From Globodera rostochiensis (Eukaryota > Nematoda > Chromadorea > Rhabditida > Heteroderidae): DNA of 64,000 bases. Positions 23,334 to 33,454 of this stretch are shown here, piece by piece (positions within the stretch are counted from its first letter, which is position 1; every line of letters starts with the position of its first letter). Made by a program: the position numbers and the translations under genes. The notes beneath the pieces are model-generated. The model was not told where the DNA came from, searched no databases, and saw only the letters and a list, made by a program, of their open reading frames with translations. The DNA lies in NCBI GenBank assembly GCA_018350325.1, contig JAEVLN010000038.1, positions 372,001-436,000 of the forward strand, read 5' to 3'.

Positions 23334-26300
23334 TTACTCCGTTTCGAATCTTTTAGGACGAGAAATTTTGTTTCGGTCTCTTAAGTTCCATTTTCTATCG
23401 CTTTGCTCAGTGTTGCCCGATCCACCCACTTTCTGAGACTTTTCCTCAGAAATCGCCACCGGATTTTGGCTATTATTTTGAATTTGCTGTCGTTCCTTAT
23501 CGTTTTGACTTTGCCTGTGTGAGTAACCGGGCATGTTAACAACTTCCTCCGCATTGGACTGCTCCAACACCTGTTGTTCATCTGCTGGTATTTGCGGAAC
23601 AGTGCATGCTGGTCCTAAATTTTCAAAACATCGTTTTAATTGATTGACGTGAACTTTACGTGGGTTGGATTGAGGAGACAAACAGGAACTGATGGTGGCA
23701 TGAACGCCATCGAGTTCGATGACCCGAAATATCCCACGCCATGGGAAATGGAACTTCTTTGACGTCCCAATCTTCCCGGCATAATTACGGAGAAGGACCC
23801 TATCCCCTATTTCAATTGTTGGTTTTCTTATTAGTCGATCATAGCTCAGTTTCATCCTAAGCTGAGCTTCTTCATTAGCTTCAGAGGCGTACTTCCATGC
23901 TCTTCGCAGTGAAGTGACTAAAGATTGCCGAAATTCCATTTCGTCGGTCAGGGCCGTTGGATCCCTGACCCTAGCGTCTAAAATTTGGTCTGCGCAGAAG
24001 ATAGGGTCCCGCCCGAACATGAGAAAGAACGGTGACTCATTGGTTGAGCTATGGACCGATGTGTTATAACAAAAATTTACCATCTCAATAAATTCGTCAA
24101 AGTCAGGACTATCTTTAGAAATATATTTGGCTAATATATTATGAAAAGTACGAAATGACCTTTCAGTTATAGCGTTGCCCTGCGACCAGTGAGGGGTCGC
24201 GTATTTCTTACTTATGAATAACAGGGCGCAGAGTTCTCGAAAGAACTCACTCGTAAATGAACTTGCTTGGTCAGTTACCAACTCAGTACATCCACCGTAT
24301 TTTAAGTAACAATTAGTGATGAAAGCCCTAGCTATTGTTCTCGCTTTTGAGTCAGGGAGGGGAACTGAGACCACATACTTAGTGAACCAACATACGATAT
24401 TTAAAAGATATTTGTTACCCCTGATTGTTAAGGGAAAGGGACCGGCCAAATCAAGGCCAACTTTTGCGAAAAGTGTATTGACTGGTGCTAATTGCATTTC
24501 TGCCCGATAGGACGGGGTGGGATTATGCCTAAGCTGGCATGTGATGCAAATTTTCGTCCACGATACAATGTCCTGGTGCATTTTTGGCCAAAAATATCTG
24601 GCCCTGCATTTCTTAAGAGTTTTGTTTATGCTCATATGCCCTCCTCCTAACGGAGAATTATGGAAGGATTCAAAAATAAGCATTCTTAGTGAGATTGGTA
24701 TGAAAATTCTGGGAATGACTCCGTTTGCTTTAAAGTACAGTATGCCCGAATTTATGCATAAATTGACTGCTAAGCTTGCCATGTTGTCTTTCTCAATCTC
24801 TTCAAATCCCGATGGGAACTCACCAGTTTCCAGAAATTTCATATACGCGTCTGTCTCTGGATCATCACGCTGCTCCTGAGCCATGTCCACTGAGTATGAG
24901 TTACCGTCGGCATGTCTCATCGTAACTGTCCCAACAAATGGGTCCAACACAATTCTGGAGTCGAGAGTTAGTGCCAGGCAAACAGGAAACTCTACAATGT
25001 CTTCCATTTCTGGGAGATGTTGAACTTCCTGAACCGGTACATCCTCTGCGGCTCGTGACAGTGCGTCGGCCAATGTGTTTTGTTTGCCTGAAACATGCAC
25101 GATTTTGACTTGATAGTTTTGAAGTTCTATTAGCCATCGGGCTAAATGCGGGTGCGTTTCCGCCTTTTTTAGGAGGTACGCTAGCGGCTTATGATCCGTA
25201 TGAAGCTCTATATCACTCATAAAAATGAATGGTCGAAACTCACGTAAGGCGTAAATGATCGCACAAAGTTCGACTTGCACAGGAGGCCAACGACGTTCAG
25301 AACCGGATAAGGTCCTACTGCAGTACGACACTGCAGAGAAAGTGCCGGAGTCTTCATTTTTCTGCATAAGGACACCTCCGAGGCCGACCAAAGAAGCATC
25401 TGTAAAAATATGGAAAGGTTTAGAATAGTCCGGAAAAATTAAATTCGGCGCTTGTGCCAAAAGGTTTTTGATTTTATCAAACGCTTTTTCTTGTTCATGT
25501 GTCCATTCAAACGGGGTGTCTCGTCTCGAGAGACGTAATAACGGCTCAACTACCGTAGAAAAATTTGGAATATGCCGTCTGTAAAACCCGATTTTGCCCA
25601 GAACCCTTTTAACTTCTTTAACGGACTTTGGCGTTGGCATTTCCTGTACAATTTCAACTCTGCTCAAACTCGGCTTATACCCTTTTGATGTTAATATAAA
25701 TCCTAGAAATGTCATTTCTTTGGCTACAAACGTGCACTTTTTCGGGCTTAGTTTCAAGTTGTAAAGTCTAAACCGTTCAAAAACCCTTCTAAGTGCTGCC
25801 AGATGGTCCAAGAACGTGCCGTCCTTTGTGTACACCAAAACATCATCTACATATGACAGGGCACAGTCTTCAACTCCACCTAATACAACAGTCATGGCCC
25901 TGGAGAATGCTGCCGTTGCATTCTTCAGTCCAAATGGCATATACCGCATTTGATATATGTTATCCTCCGTGATAACTCCGCATTTCCAGGAAGTCTCTTC
26001 GGTTAACCTAATCTGCATGTACCCGGATGACAAATCAAGACTGCTATAGTATTTGCAATTTCCGACCTTTTCCATTATTGAGTCTAATCTCGGTAGTGGG
26101 TACCGGTCCGGGATTGTCACTTCATTTAATTTTCTGAAATCTAAGCATGGTCTGATCCCCCCATCCTTTTTCTGAACAATCACGAAAGGTGTAACCCAGG
26201 GAGTTTCAGATTCGACCATAATCCCGGCTTTTAGCAATTGATCAAGGTGCTTTCTGAGCTCATCCCGGTATTTATATGGCATTCTCCTGGGTGGAGACGA

Positions 26301-27248
26301 AATCGGTTCATTAGACGTTGTGTGAAAATGGTGCTCCCCACCGGTGAATGACCCTAAATCATATTGGCTTTTCGAAAAAATGTCCGAAAATTCTTCTATC
26401 ATAGCTTTAAGAGCTGTCCGTTCTTTATCATTTACGTGACTTTTTGTTAGGTCGACAACGAATGTCGGATCTACGGGGATATTTCCGGGCTCATCCAAAC
26501 TGTAAGCATGCCCATCGGATTGTTCAAACAAAATTCCATCCTCTTCTTCAACTTCGTTTACATACGCCAAGTGCATGCCTTTGAAGAAGACCACTGGTTC
26601 ATTGGTCGGATTAATTATGGCTAACTGGATTATCTCCACTAATGGAGTCGAAACACTTGACAATATTCCCATATTTTTATTTAATAAGTTTCTGTCGGGA
26701 CCACCTACAGTAACGTCATGCCGAACTGAGCTTGATGATTCAATTCGAGCTCTCACAACTGATTGAGTAGAGGGGGGAATTGTAAAATCTTCTATAGCAG
26801 CTGCTCTAAGATTACATAGTAATTTCTGACGATTTGACCCTAGGGTTATCCATGCATCACCAATTCTTACTCTACGATTTTGGATGTCAAAGGTGACCAG
26901 CGGCATTTTCTCCAATGAGTCGCATCCCAGCAATACCTGATAATCACGGCGAACTCCGGATTTGGGGTCTTCCGTGAAGTAAACCATAATCAGTGCACGT
27001 GACCCTGCTATGTCCAACCAGACTTCCGCTTTCTCTCGGAATCTGATCAAGTGCCCGCTCGCGCTGATTGCTTCCTCCATCGTTGGGATGACTGAACAGT
27101 TGATTTGGTTGATCAGTGAACGTTGGGCCACTGTGACACTAGCTCCCGTGTCCAACAGGCACCTGACTGGCACTGAGTTGATTTTTCCTGTAACCACGGA
27201 AATGTTTGGTGAGATTGCTTGAACACTATTTTGGTTGATTTGTCTCAT
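23334..27248 (-). CDS. Pol polyprotein of the LTR retrotransposon (protease, RT, RNase H, integrase)
   Basis: A 1304-codon open frame. Landmarks in order: aspartic protease LLDTGAS (near residue 32); reverse transcriptase with PCLDFRKLN, MPFGLKNA and the catalytic YVDD (near 25840); RNase H with FTDAS and TDHKPLAYLL; integrase zinc finger HNSPLGGGH...CITC, then the catalytic Asp in GLDLAGPF, Asp in VTDQASSF and a downstream Glu in TERSFRTFHN; and a C-terminal GPY/F-like block (FHFPWRGIFRVIEL). Integrase after RNase H places it in Ty3/gypsy. The first codon overlaps the end of the Gag-Env ORF by 23 bases in another frame, so expression probably needs a frameshift or internal start. No stop interrupts it, in keeping with a young insertion. 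Confidence 0.95.
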   Translation of the reverse strand: MRQINQNSVQAISPNISVVTGKINSVPVRCLLDTGASVTVAQRSLINQINCSVIPTMEEAISASGHLIRFREKAEVWLDIAGSRALIMVYFTEDPKSGVRRDYQVLLGCDSLEKMPLVTFDIQNRRVRIGDAWITLGSNRQKLLCNLRAAAIEDFTIPPSTQSVVRARIESSSSVRHDVTVGGPDRNLLNKNMGILSSVSTPLVEIIQLAIINPTNEPVVFFKGMHLAYVNEVEEEDGILFEQSDGHAYSLDEPGNIPVDPTFVVDLTKSHVNDKERTALKAMIEEFSDIFSKSQYDLGSFTGGEHHFHTTSNEPISSPPRRMPYKYRDELRKHLDQLLKAGIMVESETPWVTPFVIVQKKDGGIRPCLDFRKLNEVTIPDRYPLPRLDSIMEKVGNCKYYSSLDLSSGYMQIRLTEETSWKCGVITEDNIYQMRYMPFGLKNATAAFSRAMTVVLGGVEDCALSYVDDVLVYTKDGTFLDHLAALRRVFERFRLYNLKLSPKKCTFVAKEMTFLGFILTSKGYKPSLSRVEIVQEMPTPKSVKEVKRVLGKIGFYRRHIPNFSTVVEPLLRLSRRDTPFEWTHEQEKAFDKIKNLLAQAPNLIFPDYSKPFHIFTDASLVGLGGVLMQKNEDSGTFSAVSYCSRTLSGSERRWPPVQVELCAIIYALREFRPFIFMSDIELHTDHKPLAYLLKKAETHPHLARWLIELQNYQVKIVHVSGKQNTLADALSRAAEDVPVQEVQHLPEMEDIVEFPVCLALTLDSRIVLDPFVGTVTMRHADGNSYSVDMAQEQRDDPETDAYMKFLETGEFPSGFEEIEKDNMASLAVNLCINSGILYFKANGVIPRIFIPISLRMLIFESFHNSPLGGGHMSINKTLKKCRARYFWPKMHQDIVSWTKICITCQLRHNPTPSYRAEMQLAPVNTLFAKVGLDLAGPFPLTIRGNKYLLNIVCWFTKYVVSVPLPDSKARTIARAFITNCYLKYGGCTELVTDQASSFTSEFFRELCALLFISKKYATPHWSQGNAITERSFRTFHNILAKYISKDSPDFDEFIEMVNFCYNTSVHSSTNESPFFLMFGRDPIFCADQILDARVRDPTALTDEMEFRQSLVTSLRRAWKYASEANEEAQLRMKLSYDRLIRKPTIEIGDRVLLRNYAGKIGTSKKFHFPWRGIFRVIELDGVHATISSCLSPQSNPRKVHVNQLKRCFENLGPACTVPQIPADEQQVLEQSNAEEVVNMPGYSHRQSQNDKERQQIQNNSQNPVAISEEKSQKVGGSGNTEQSDRKWNLRDRNKISRPKRFETE

Positions 27249-30200
27249 TCCCGACGGACTGTCTGCTCGCGGGGTTAAGGCGCTTATTTGACGAGCTTGG
27301 CCGGGTATCAGTTGGTTCCGCTGATTTCCGAAACCTTACTGAAAGCTTCCGAGTGAGTAATTTTTTTGGTCCGTTTCTGTTCCTTTGTATAGGCCTAATT
27401 GGGGTATATTCGGGGCTGTTCGGAACATGAACAGGTTGTTCACCTACGGTTCGTTCGGGATGATTGCATTCTGTCACTGCCTTTTCTATTGTTTTGGCTC
27501 TTCGTATTTGACCTGTCAACATGTACTCACCCTTGATCAGAAAATAGAGCCGAAACAGAAGATCGGCGCTGCTGATAATCACCAAAATTGAGACAATTTG
27601 CCACCACAAATCTTCCCAACTGCCGATGAACCATTCCCGAATGTCCTTTCCGGTTTGTTTCCACTCCTCAGCGGGCGCAATCTTCATGATTGTGTCCTCT
27701 TTGCTGATCTGAAATGTCATCTGAGAAGCTAGAATTATGTTGTTCACATATGAATGCATAAGGATGTCAGTTACATTAGTTAGAACTAATTGGTGAAATG
27801 AAGCAGATGAAACTGGTGGGACTATGGGTTGGTCGAATCCTAAGCCTTTAATTTCGTTGATTATAGCTTTTGAAATGCGTGCCGTCCACTGATCTACTTC
27901 CAGAATTTCTTCATCAATTTGAATTATTTGTTTGCGAAACTCACTGCATTGGGCTTTGCGAGCTGACGAGCTGACAATCATCGTGCTCGGATCGACGAAG
28001 GCGTACCGTTCCTGTCCATTCATATGAATTTTTATTGGGATGAATTCAAAACATTCATTAGTTGCTGGATTTCTTTCCTCGAGAGGAGCAAACGAGTACT
28101 GCCTGGGCTCTAATGGTACGCATGGCCATATTTTAAGAATTCCGGGACCCACCTTTTTGGCGTGTAAGTTTGGGTTGTCGAACGCAATCCGTGCAAATGC
28201 GGTCGGATCTGATGATGAAGCGGAGAGAGCCCATCGACGGGTTTGCTCCATGTACTCACAGACTGACTGCATTGCATGGTTGAAGGAAAAAGACAACGTC
28301 TCTGAAACATTCCAACTTAAGTAAGATAACTCTGATGCCAGCTGAGAGGATGAGACAAGTCCTTCAGCAGCACGCTCAACACGGTTTCGAGCTTTGTTGC
28401 TGAGCCCTGCAGTGCTTGCGGCGTATCCCTGACTGGATACAGTAAGGTTCATTCCGCAGCTTAAAACTGTTTTAGAGCCCTTAGGGAATTCTAACATCAG
28501 TGGGGATTTGCTTGAAATCCAAAGGTCACCCATCATATGTCCCTTCCAAGTGCCTAATTTCTTAAATTCGCAATTTGCTTCGGTATTTGGCTCCCAAAAT
28601 ATGAGCGTTTTGTCTGGAGTTAGACAAATCCCCTTTTTGTAAGGGCAATCAAGCCGATCACTCAAAGGTACTGAAACGGAAGAGTCCCCGAATTTTGATG
28701 TGACTTTTGTCGGTATTAGGTAGCAATTTTCACTGAAAACCACCTTCCAGTCCCAGGATCCCAGCAGCCAATGTCTGGGCGACATGTCAATTTTTAGATC
28801 CGTGTGCCAGATCCCCGAATCTTCGATCAGTGGACCCAACTTACACTTCCGGTGGTAAATCATCTGTCGGCATTCTTCCTCACTCATTTCCAAAATCTCT
28901 GGATCAAGGGTTTCAACTACCGCAACATTGGACAATGTCGTGAATTTCTTAAGTGACTTTCGGACTTTTTTACATATCCAAGCGGGAGTTTCATGTTCAA
29001 AAACATTTGGCGAATATAGCCATAGGGTTCTTCGTTCGGGAGGCTTTGCGTAGTCCGCCGATAATCTGGGACATTCCTTTAACTTGGGAATTGACCAGAG
29101 AACGCTTTCTCTCAGAGTTTGGCAAACCATAGGATGTTTAGGCGTGAAATTTACTGCACCCGAGGGGCAAAGCATTGACCCGATTAAGGTTAGGATTAGA
29201 ATATATTTTGTAAGTTTCGGACCAATTCCCTCCCAACTAGCGAGTTTGACTTGCCTGGGTTGTTCCGTAACTTGCTGAACTTCTTGAACATGTTGGACAC
29301 GTGTCTCCTCTTCTTTGGCTTCACCGTCTGACTCTTTCTTGCCTACGGGGCTTATGGAGTTCATCGGTGCCGGTTCATTACCGGGCCCGGGGAGTTTCAT
29401 AGCGGAAAATGCACGAAGAAGCTCATTAGCATCCACTATAACTGAAGAGGAGGGCTGGGCGGGGGGAGCATTGGCACCCTGCAGGTACTGTGGAATGGGT
29501 TGGATGTTATTGACCGGTGGCCTGTGATTTTGAACGAAATTCCTCTGCTTTTGGAAGCAGTTGTACTCGAAGTGTCCTGGCCGTCTGCAGAATTTGCAAA
29601 ACGGCCGATTATTCCACCTTCGATCACCTGTCTGATCGTTCCTTTGCCATTGGGAGTTACCTCTCGGCCTGAAATTTTGATTCCCCCCATACCGGTTCCA
29701 TCGGGGTTCACTGTCTCTCATCATTGCTGGGCGTGGTGCCGGCCTTGGTCCCGGGAATTGATGGAAATTCTGCTGCCTGGGCTGAAAGCTGGTTGACGAA
29801 TTCGGATACGTGCTTGTCTGAACGTTGTTAGACGAGCTCGGCCGTGCATTAATGACCTGAACAGTTTGGAGGATTGGTTCAGGAATTTGACCTTTGTGTG
29901 TTTTTAAGAGAAGCTCAAGTTCTTCAGCTTGAGATTTAATTAGTTCCAAATCTTTGCCTTTCGAGAGGCCGGCTAACCTGATCAGAAATGCCAAATCCGG
30001 CCTCAGCCGATCTAAAAACTCTTCACTCAACCGCTCCTTGTACTGGTCGGGGTCCAGACCTGAATTGGCAACTTCGACCAACGGTGCGAGGCGCTTCAGG
30101 AAGGCACCTACTGACTCATCTTCACGCTGCTTGCAGAGGGCAAGGCTCCTTTTGGCTAATTCCTTCCGTTGGGGCGAGTCCAGCTTGCTCCTCAGGGCCT

Positions 30201-30855
30201 TCAACGCTTCCTCTACATTCGCAGTCTCCGCAGCTGTCAGCTGGTCAAAAAGGTCTCTAGGGATTTCGTCGAGCGCCAAGCGAAGTCGGTCCAACTTTTC
30301 CTGTTCTCCGAAAGCACGGCCAATTACACAGATGTAGTCCCGAAACCGTCTTGCCCATTTGTCAAATGCCGTGACTGACTCGTTGTTGAAAACTTCCAAC
30401 CCGGAGATTCCCGTCAATGTATTGATCTCATTTCCCTGATCGGGATTATTGCCCACGAATGGGACCACGGGGATCATTACTGATTCATCATGAAATCCGT
30501 GCCCGTTATCGGTAGCATTTCCAAAGCCATCATTCGGACTTTGGGACCTGCTATGGCCATTATATGTCACTATTTGGTCAACACGTTCCGTCAAAGTGGT
30601 GATCTGAGCTTCCAACGTGGCCAAATTAGTATTGACATCCCCGGCAGCTTTATTTATTGCAGTGTAATTGGCGTTTATTCCTCGGTTAAGGTGTCTAAGC
30701 GACCGATTAAGCCCATCCTGAAAGCTGACCAAATCCAAGTGAGCCCTTTTGATCTCACCCAGTGTCACACTGGTTTTCCCCACCCAAAATTGTCTATCAA
30801 TTGCTAGAACGTCTAAATTATTCCCGTCAGGGTTCTGCTCGCCGTTTTGACTCAT
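27226..30855 (-). CDS. Gag-Env fusion ORF of the LTR retrotransposon
   Basis: One 1209-codon frame starts at the first ATG after the leader. The first half is Gag: a coiled N-terminal part, a retrotransposon-gag (capsid) region (FDKWARRFRDYI ... REDESVGAFLKRL), and a CCHC zinc knuckle CKFCRRPGHFEYNC (about 29556-29602) in a basic, Asn/Pro/Gln-rich tail. After an acidic linker comes a hydrophobic, signal-like segment (YILILTLIGSMLC) and a Cys- and Trp-rich ectodomain of about 500 residues with N-glycosylation sites. A membrane anchor (WWQIVSILVIISSADLLFRL) and a basic tail follow. This second half is an envelope-type glycoprotein; it recalls negative-strand RNA virus glycoproteins found in other invertebrate elements, but the family is not certain. 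Env placed between Gag and Pol, in frame with Gag, is unusual. Confidence 0.85.
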   Translation of the reverse strand: MSQNGEQNPDGNNLDVLAIDRQFWVGKTSVTLGEIKRAHLDLVSFQDGLNRSLRHLNRGINANYTAINKAAGDVNTNLATLEAQITTLTERVDQIVTYNGHSRSQSPNDGFGNATDNGHGFHDESVMIPVVPFVGNNPDQGNEINTLTGISGLEVFNNESVTAFDKWARRFRDYICVIGRAFGEQEKLDRLRLALDEIPRDLFDQLTAAETANVEEALKALRSKLDSPQRKELAKRSLALCKQREDESVGAFLKRLAPLVEVANSGLDPDQYKERLSEEFLDRLRPDLAFLIRLAGLSKGKDLELIKSQAEELELLLKTHKGQIPEPILQTVQVINARPSSSNNVQTSTYPNSSTSFQPRQQNFHQFPGPRPAPRPAMMRDSEPRWNRYGGNQNFRPRGNSQWQRNDQTGDRRWNNRPFCKFCRRPGHFEYNCFQKQRNFVQNHRPPVNNIQPIPQYLQGANAPPAQPSSSVIVDANELLRAFSAMKLPGPGNEPAPMNSISPVGKKESDGEAKEEETRVQHVQEVQQVTEQPRQVKLASWEGIGPKLTKYILILTLIGSMLCPSGAVNFTPKHPMVCQTLRESVLWSIPKLKECPRLSADYAKPPERRTLWLYSPNVFEHETPAWICKKVRKSLKKFTTLSNVAVVETLDPEILEMSEEECRQMIYHRKCKLGPLIEDSGIWHTDLKIDMSPRHWLLGSWDWKVVFSENCYLIPTKVTSKFGDSSVSVPLSDRLDCPYKKGICLTPDKTLIFWEPNTEANCEFKKLGTWKGHMMGDLWISSKSPLMLEFPKGSKTVLSCGMNLTVSSQGYAASTAGLSNKARNRVERAAEGLVSSSQLASELSYLSWNVSETLSFSFNHAMQSVCEYMEQTRRWALSASSSDPTAFARIAFDNPNLHAKKVGPGILKIWPCVPLEPRQYSFAPLEERNPATNECFEFIPIKIHMNGQERYAFVDPSTMIVSSSARKAQCSEFRKQIIQIDEEILEVDQWTARISKAIINEIKGLGFDQPIVPPVSSASFHQLVLTNVTDILMHSYVNNIILASQMTFQISKEDTIMKIAPAEEWKQTGKDIREWFIGSWEDLWWQIVSILVIISSADLLFRLYFLIKGEYMLTGQIRRAKTIEKAVTECNHPERTVGEQPVHVPNSPEYTPIRPIQRNRNGPKKLLTRKLSVRFRKSAEPTDTRPSSSNKRLNPASRQSVGNETNQPK

Positions 30856-31838
30856 TTCTACAGGATCTATAGACTCGAGAGTCCCACTCAGCAGTTGGTG
30901 AACGTGAGAAGTATGTGGGGAAGTGAATACAAATTTGTAATAGGAGTTGGTTTGCTTGGAGTGTGGGGCAAATATTTTGTCAGAGTTCGAAATCTAGAGA
31001 GAAGGAAGTTAAAAAAACAAATGCTGTTTGCGAAAAATGAAAACCGAAATCAAATGACCGATTGAAATGAGAAAGTTGAAGCATTGAATGAGTGTGATAA
31101 GCCGTCGGAGTGGTAAGCTTTTGTCGGAAGGCGAATTCCGAAAGCGCTGGTTATCGGAGATATAATCCACTTTGTTCCCATCGGCTGTGAGCAAAAGAAT
31201 GTGCAGGACATACGACTGATCAGGCGGAAGCGAACGGAATACATTAAACATTGTTTTATCTCCTTTTCGCAACAACCGGCGATGAAATAATCCAAAGGTC
31301 GATGGCCAAATGGAATTGCTTATGACTAGGTGATGAATGAGCATTGCTGCACGACCAGAATGGACAGAAGGTTTTGACGGTGAGAAGCGAGAGTTGACTT
31401 GACACTGGACCTTGCATGTTTTTGTAGAAGGTATTTCATTCCCCCTTTTTGAAGAACATGCCGATTTAAAGGTTATTCGGCAAGTTTAGTATTGAATTCG
31501 GAAGAAAAAAAATTTATGTGTCAATGTCGAGGGGCTTATGTCATCCTCGGGAAATATAATTTGGTCCGATCTGCAGATGGATTTGAATGCTTGTGTACAA
31601 TTGTCATCGTCTATTTGTTTCTGCTTATTAATTAATCACATAAATCAACCGAAGATTTTCTTTATAATCATTTATTTTATAATTATTATTTTCTTTTGAA
31701 ACATTATGGATCCATAATCGAGATTTGCACTCTCGAAAGAGCGAGGCGCCAAAACAAAATACTGAGCTCAGAAGAAGCTGCCCGTTCGTTGATGAACCGT
31801 CTGCGCGTTCCGTTCGAAAACGGAACCATCCGGTGCTA
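30856..31838 (-). other. Leader between primer site and gag-env
   Basis: About 980 bases of element-strand leader have only short, unrelated frames. It should contain packaging signals. I see no strong hairpin beyond the small one beside the primer site. Confidence 0.5.
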
Positions 31839-31841
31839 CCA
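31824..31841 (-). other. Candidate primer-binding site (TGGTAGCACCGGATGG)
   Basis: On the element strand TGGTAGCACCGGATGG starts at the last base of the 5' LTR, as expected for pairing with a tRNA 3' CCA end. The tRNA cannot be named from memory. The one-base overlap with the LTR follows from the TTCC duplication. Confidence 0.7.
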
Positions 31842-32271
31842 GTAAAGCTGTGGGGGTCCATCCCAGGGAGAGGGCTTGGGAGGAACTTATCGGGGTGGAG
31901 AGATGATGGAGCTGGTCAAGGGAACCGGGCCCTGGTGTCCCTCGACTTTCCCCAACTCCAATAAGTCCGGAAACCGCTTTATTGCTAAGTCCGGTGCAGC
32001 CATATGAAAGGAACGATTGGCAATAACGATCGCTGTTCGTCGACTCTCCGGTCGTCTCATCTTCTTCTTCTGTTCTTTCCGTCGTTCGTCCGTCGTTTAT
32101 ATGGGCACAACTGAGGGGCGGGGGACAGGGAAATTCCGATAGGGAGATAGTGTGTGTATGTGAGAGAGAGAGGCAGACGTTAGAGGGAGGGGAAGACAAT
32201 TTATCGACGGCTGGGGAAAATGTGTTGTGACTGGATGATGAATAAAATGGTGAATGGCTTTCAATCTTACA
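31841..32271 (-). repeat. 5' LTR of the retrotransposon, with TATA box and polyadenylation signal
   Basis: 431 bp. On the element strand TATAAA lies at 32101-32096 and AATAAA at 31983-31978, so U3, R and U5 order is plausible with R in between. It drives transcription toward lower coordinates. Confidence 0.95.
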
Positions 32272-32275
32272 TTCC
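32272..32275. repeat. Target-site duplication TTCC, right copy
   Basis: It directly follows the right LTR and matches 17347-17350. Confidence 0.75.
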
Positions 32276-32378
32276 CTAATGACTCACACCGCCAATATAC
32301 TCGATCTCCCGTCTTCTTTTAACAAAATCGGAATCCTAATTAAAAAACATAATACTAAATTTATTAGCCCTCACCAAC

Positions 32379-33267
32379 GGTTACCCTACATTTTGCCTCC
32401 ATTACGTTTTGCCTCCTCAGCCAAAATGTTATATTTTGCCTCCTCAGCAAAAATGTTACATTTTGCCTCCTTACGTTTTGCCAACTGTACATTTTGCCTC
32501 CGTTACATTTTGCCTCCATTACGGTTTGCCTCCCCAGCTAAAAAGTTACTTTCGCACTGTTACGTTCTGCTAATGTTACGTCATGTTTTCATTTAATTGC
32601 TCAATTCTTCAATTTTATTCATAACTTTTTTACTGCTTTCACATTCAATTTCCAATAGCGGCATTATAACAAGATTTTTACTTATGGACGCTGATAGCGG
32701 ACTGATTATTGCCGACTTGGATCAAAAGGAGAACAGCGAAAATGTGGACCCGGATGAAGAAGCTGCGAAACAAGTTCAATTTGAAAAAGACACAACGACA
32801 CACGGAGCATTAGCTACCGCCTACCCCCACCCCCCTAAAAGTAAAGCAGAATTCAAAAAGAAAAATTGATGTTGGATGAGGGAATTGAAGTTGAAGACAA
32901 TGAGGAAAATATTTTTGAGAATAAGTCCACCATTGAAAATTTTCCTCACTTGTCAATTCCGATCCCGGTTCAACATGCTGATCCCGGTCCCGTGCAACCC
33001 TAACACTATTCTAACATCAGTACACTGGTCACAATTTACACATTTGTCATGTCGCAATAAAACCTTTCTTTTTTTGTGTGGTGGCAAAATTAGTGGCAAA
33101 ATGTAACATTTTAGCTGAGGAGGCAAACTGTAACATTTTGGCTGGGGAGGCAAAATGTAACATTTTGGCTGGGGAGGCAAAATGTAACATTTTGGCTGGG
33201 GAGGCAAAACGTAACGGAGGCAAAACGTAAAGGAGGCAAAACGTAATGGAGGCAAAATGTAGGGACA
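32379..33267. mobile_element. Foldback element, TTTTGCCTCC / GGAGGCAAAA arrays
   Basis: The left end repeats CATTTTGCCTCC and ACGTTTTGCCTCC (32385-32535). The right end repeats GGAGGCAAAATGTAACATTTTGGC in inverse orientation (33085-33262). Terminal repeats CCCTACATTTTGCCTCC match at both ends. The word CCCTCACCAAC flanks the element at 32368-32378 and 33268-33278. The interior holds a decayed reading frame. Confidence 0.85.
32684..33003 (+). pseudogene. Frameshifted acidic ORF inside the foldback element
   Basis: A 62-codon frame (MDADSGLIIADLDQKENSEN...) ends at 32869. A second frame shifted by one base continues in the same style (MLDEGIEVEDNEENIFENK...) to a stop at about 33003. Both are acidic, with protein-like composition. 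The most likely reading is one frame broken by an indel, either a captured host exon or the remnant of a transposase N-terminus. No domain is recognised. Confidence 0.45.
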
Positions 33268-33454
33268 CCCTCACCAACCCATTCATACCAGGGTACCTCG
33301 CACTTTGTGGTGGGTTTCCGATCTCAAACTCCACTCGCTGTTGTCTCTACACCGGTTGTCAATAAATAGAAAAACAACAGTATGTATGTACATAAATAAA
33401 AAGTATGAAAATTGATCCGATTTTGCTTTTTGCAGTGAAAAAAATTAGAATTCG

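Larger units (their letters stand above)
17351..32271 (-). mobile_element. Complete 14.9-kb Ty3/gypsy-type LTR retrotransposon carrying env, helicase and an antisense gene
   Basis: Two 431-bp direct repeats (17351-17781 and 31841-32271) that I read as identical bound a 14.9-kb unit and are flanked by TTCC at 17347-17350 and 32272-32275. On the element (minus) strand the order is 5' LTR, primer-binding site, 1-kb leader, Gag-Env ORF, Pol ORF, an opposite-strand two-exon gene, helicase ORFs, an 0.8-kb tail, polypurine tract and 3' LTR. LTRs start TGTAAG. Identical LTRs and long open frames mean a recent insertion. Pol has the gypsy order protease, reverse transcriptase, RNase H, integrase. Length and cargo are far beyond a usual 5-9 kb gypsy element. 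Nearest known designs are large env-bearing gypsy elements, but I know of none with this helicase. Confidence 0.92.

Noticed and set aside
23334..31840. LTRs placed close to the pol and gag ends
   Set aside because: I first looked for LTRs at about 22.7-23.3 kb and 30.9-31.6 kb; no shared sequence exists there, whereas 17351-17781 and 31841-32271 are identical.
31811..31841. tRNA-like stem (TTCCGTTCGAAAACGGAA) beside the primer site
   Set aside because: The loop is one base too long and the distance to the CCA does not fit a tRNA acceptor stem, so it is only a small hairpin in the leader.
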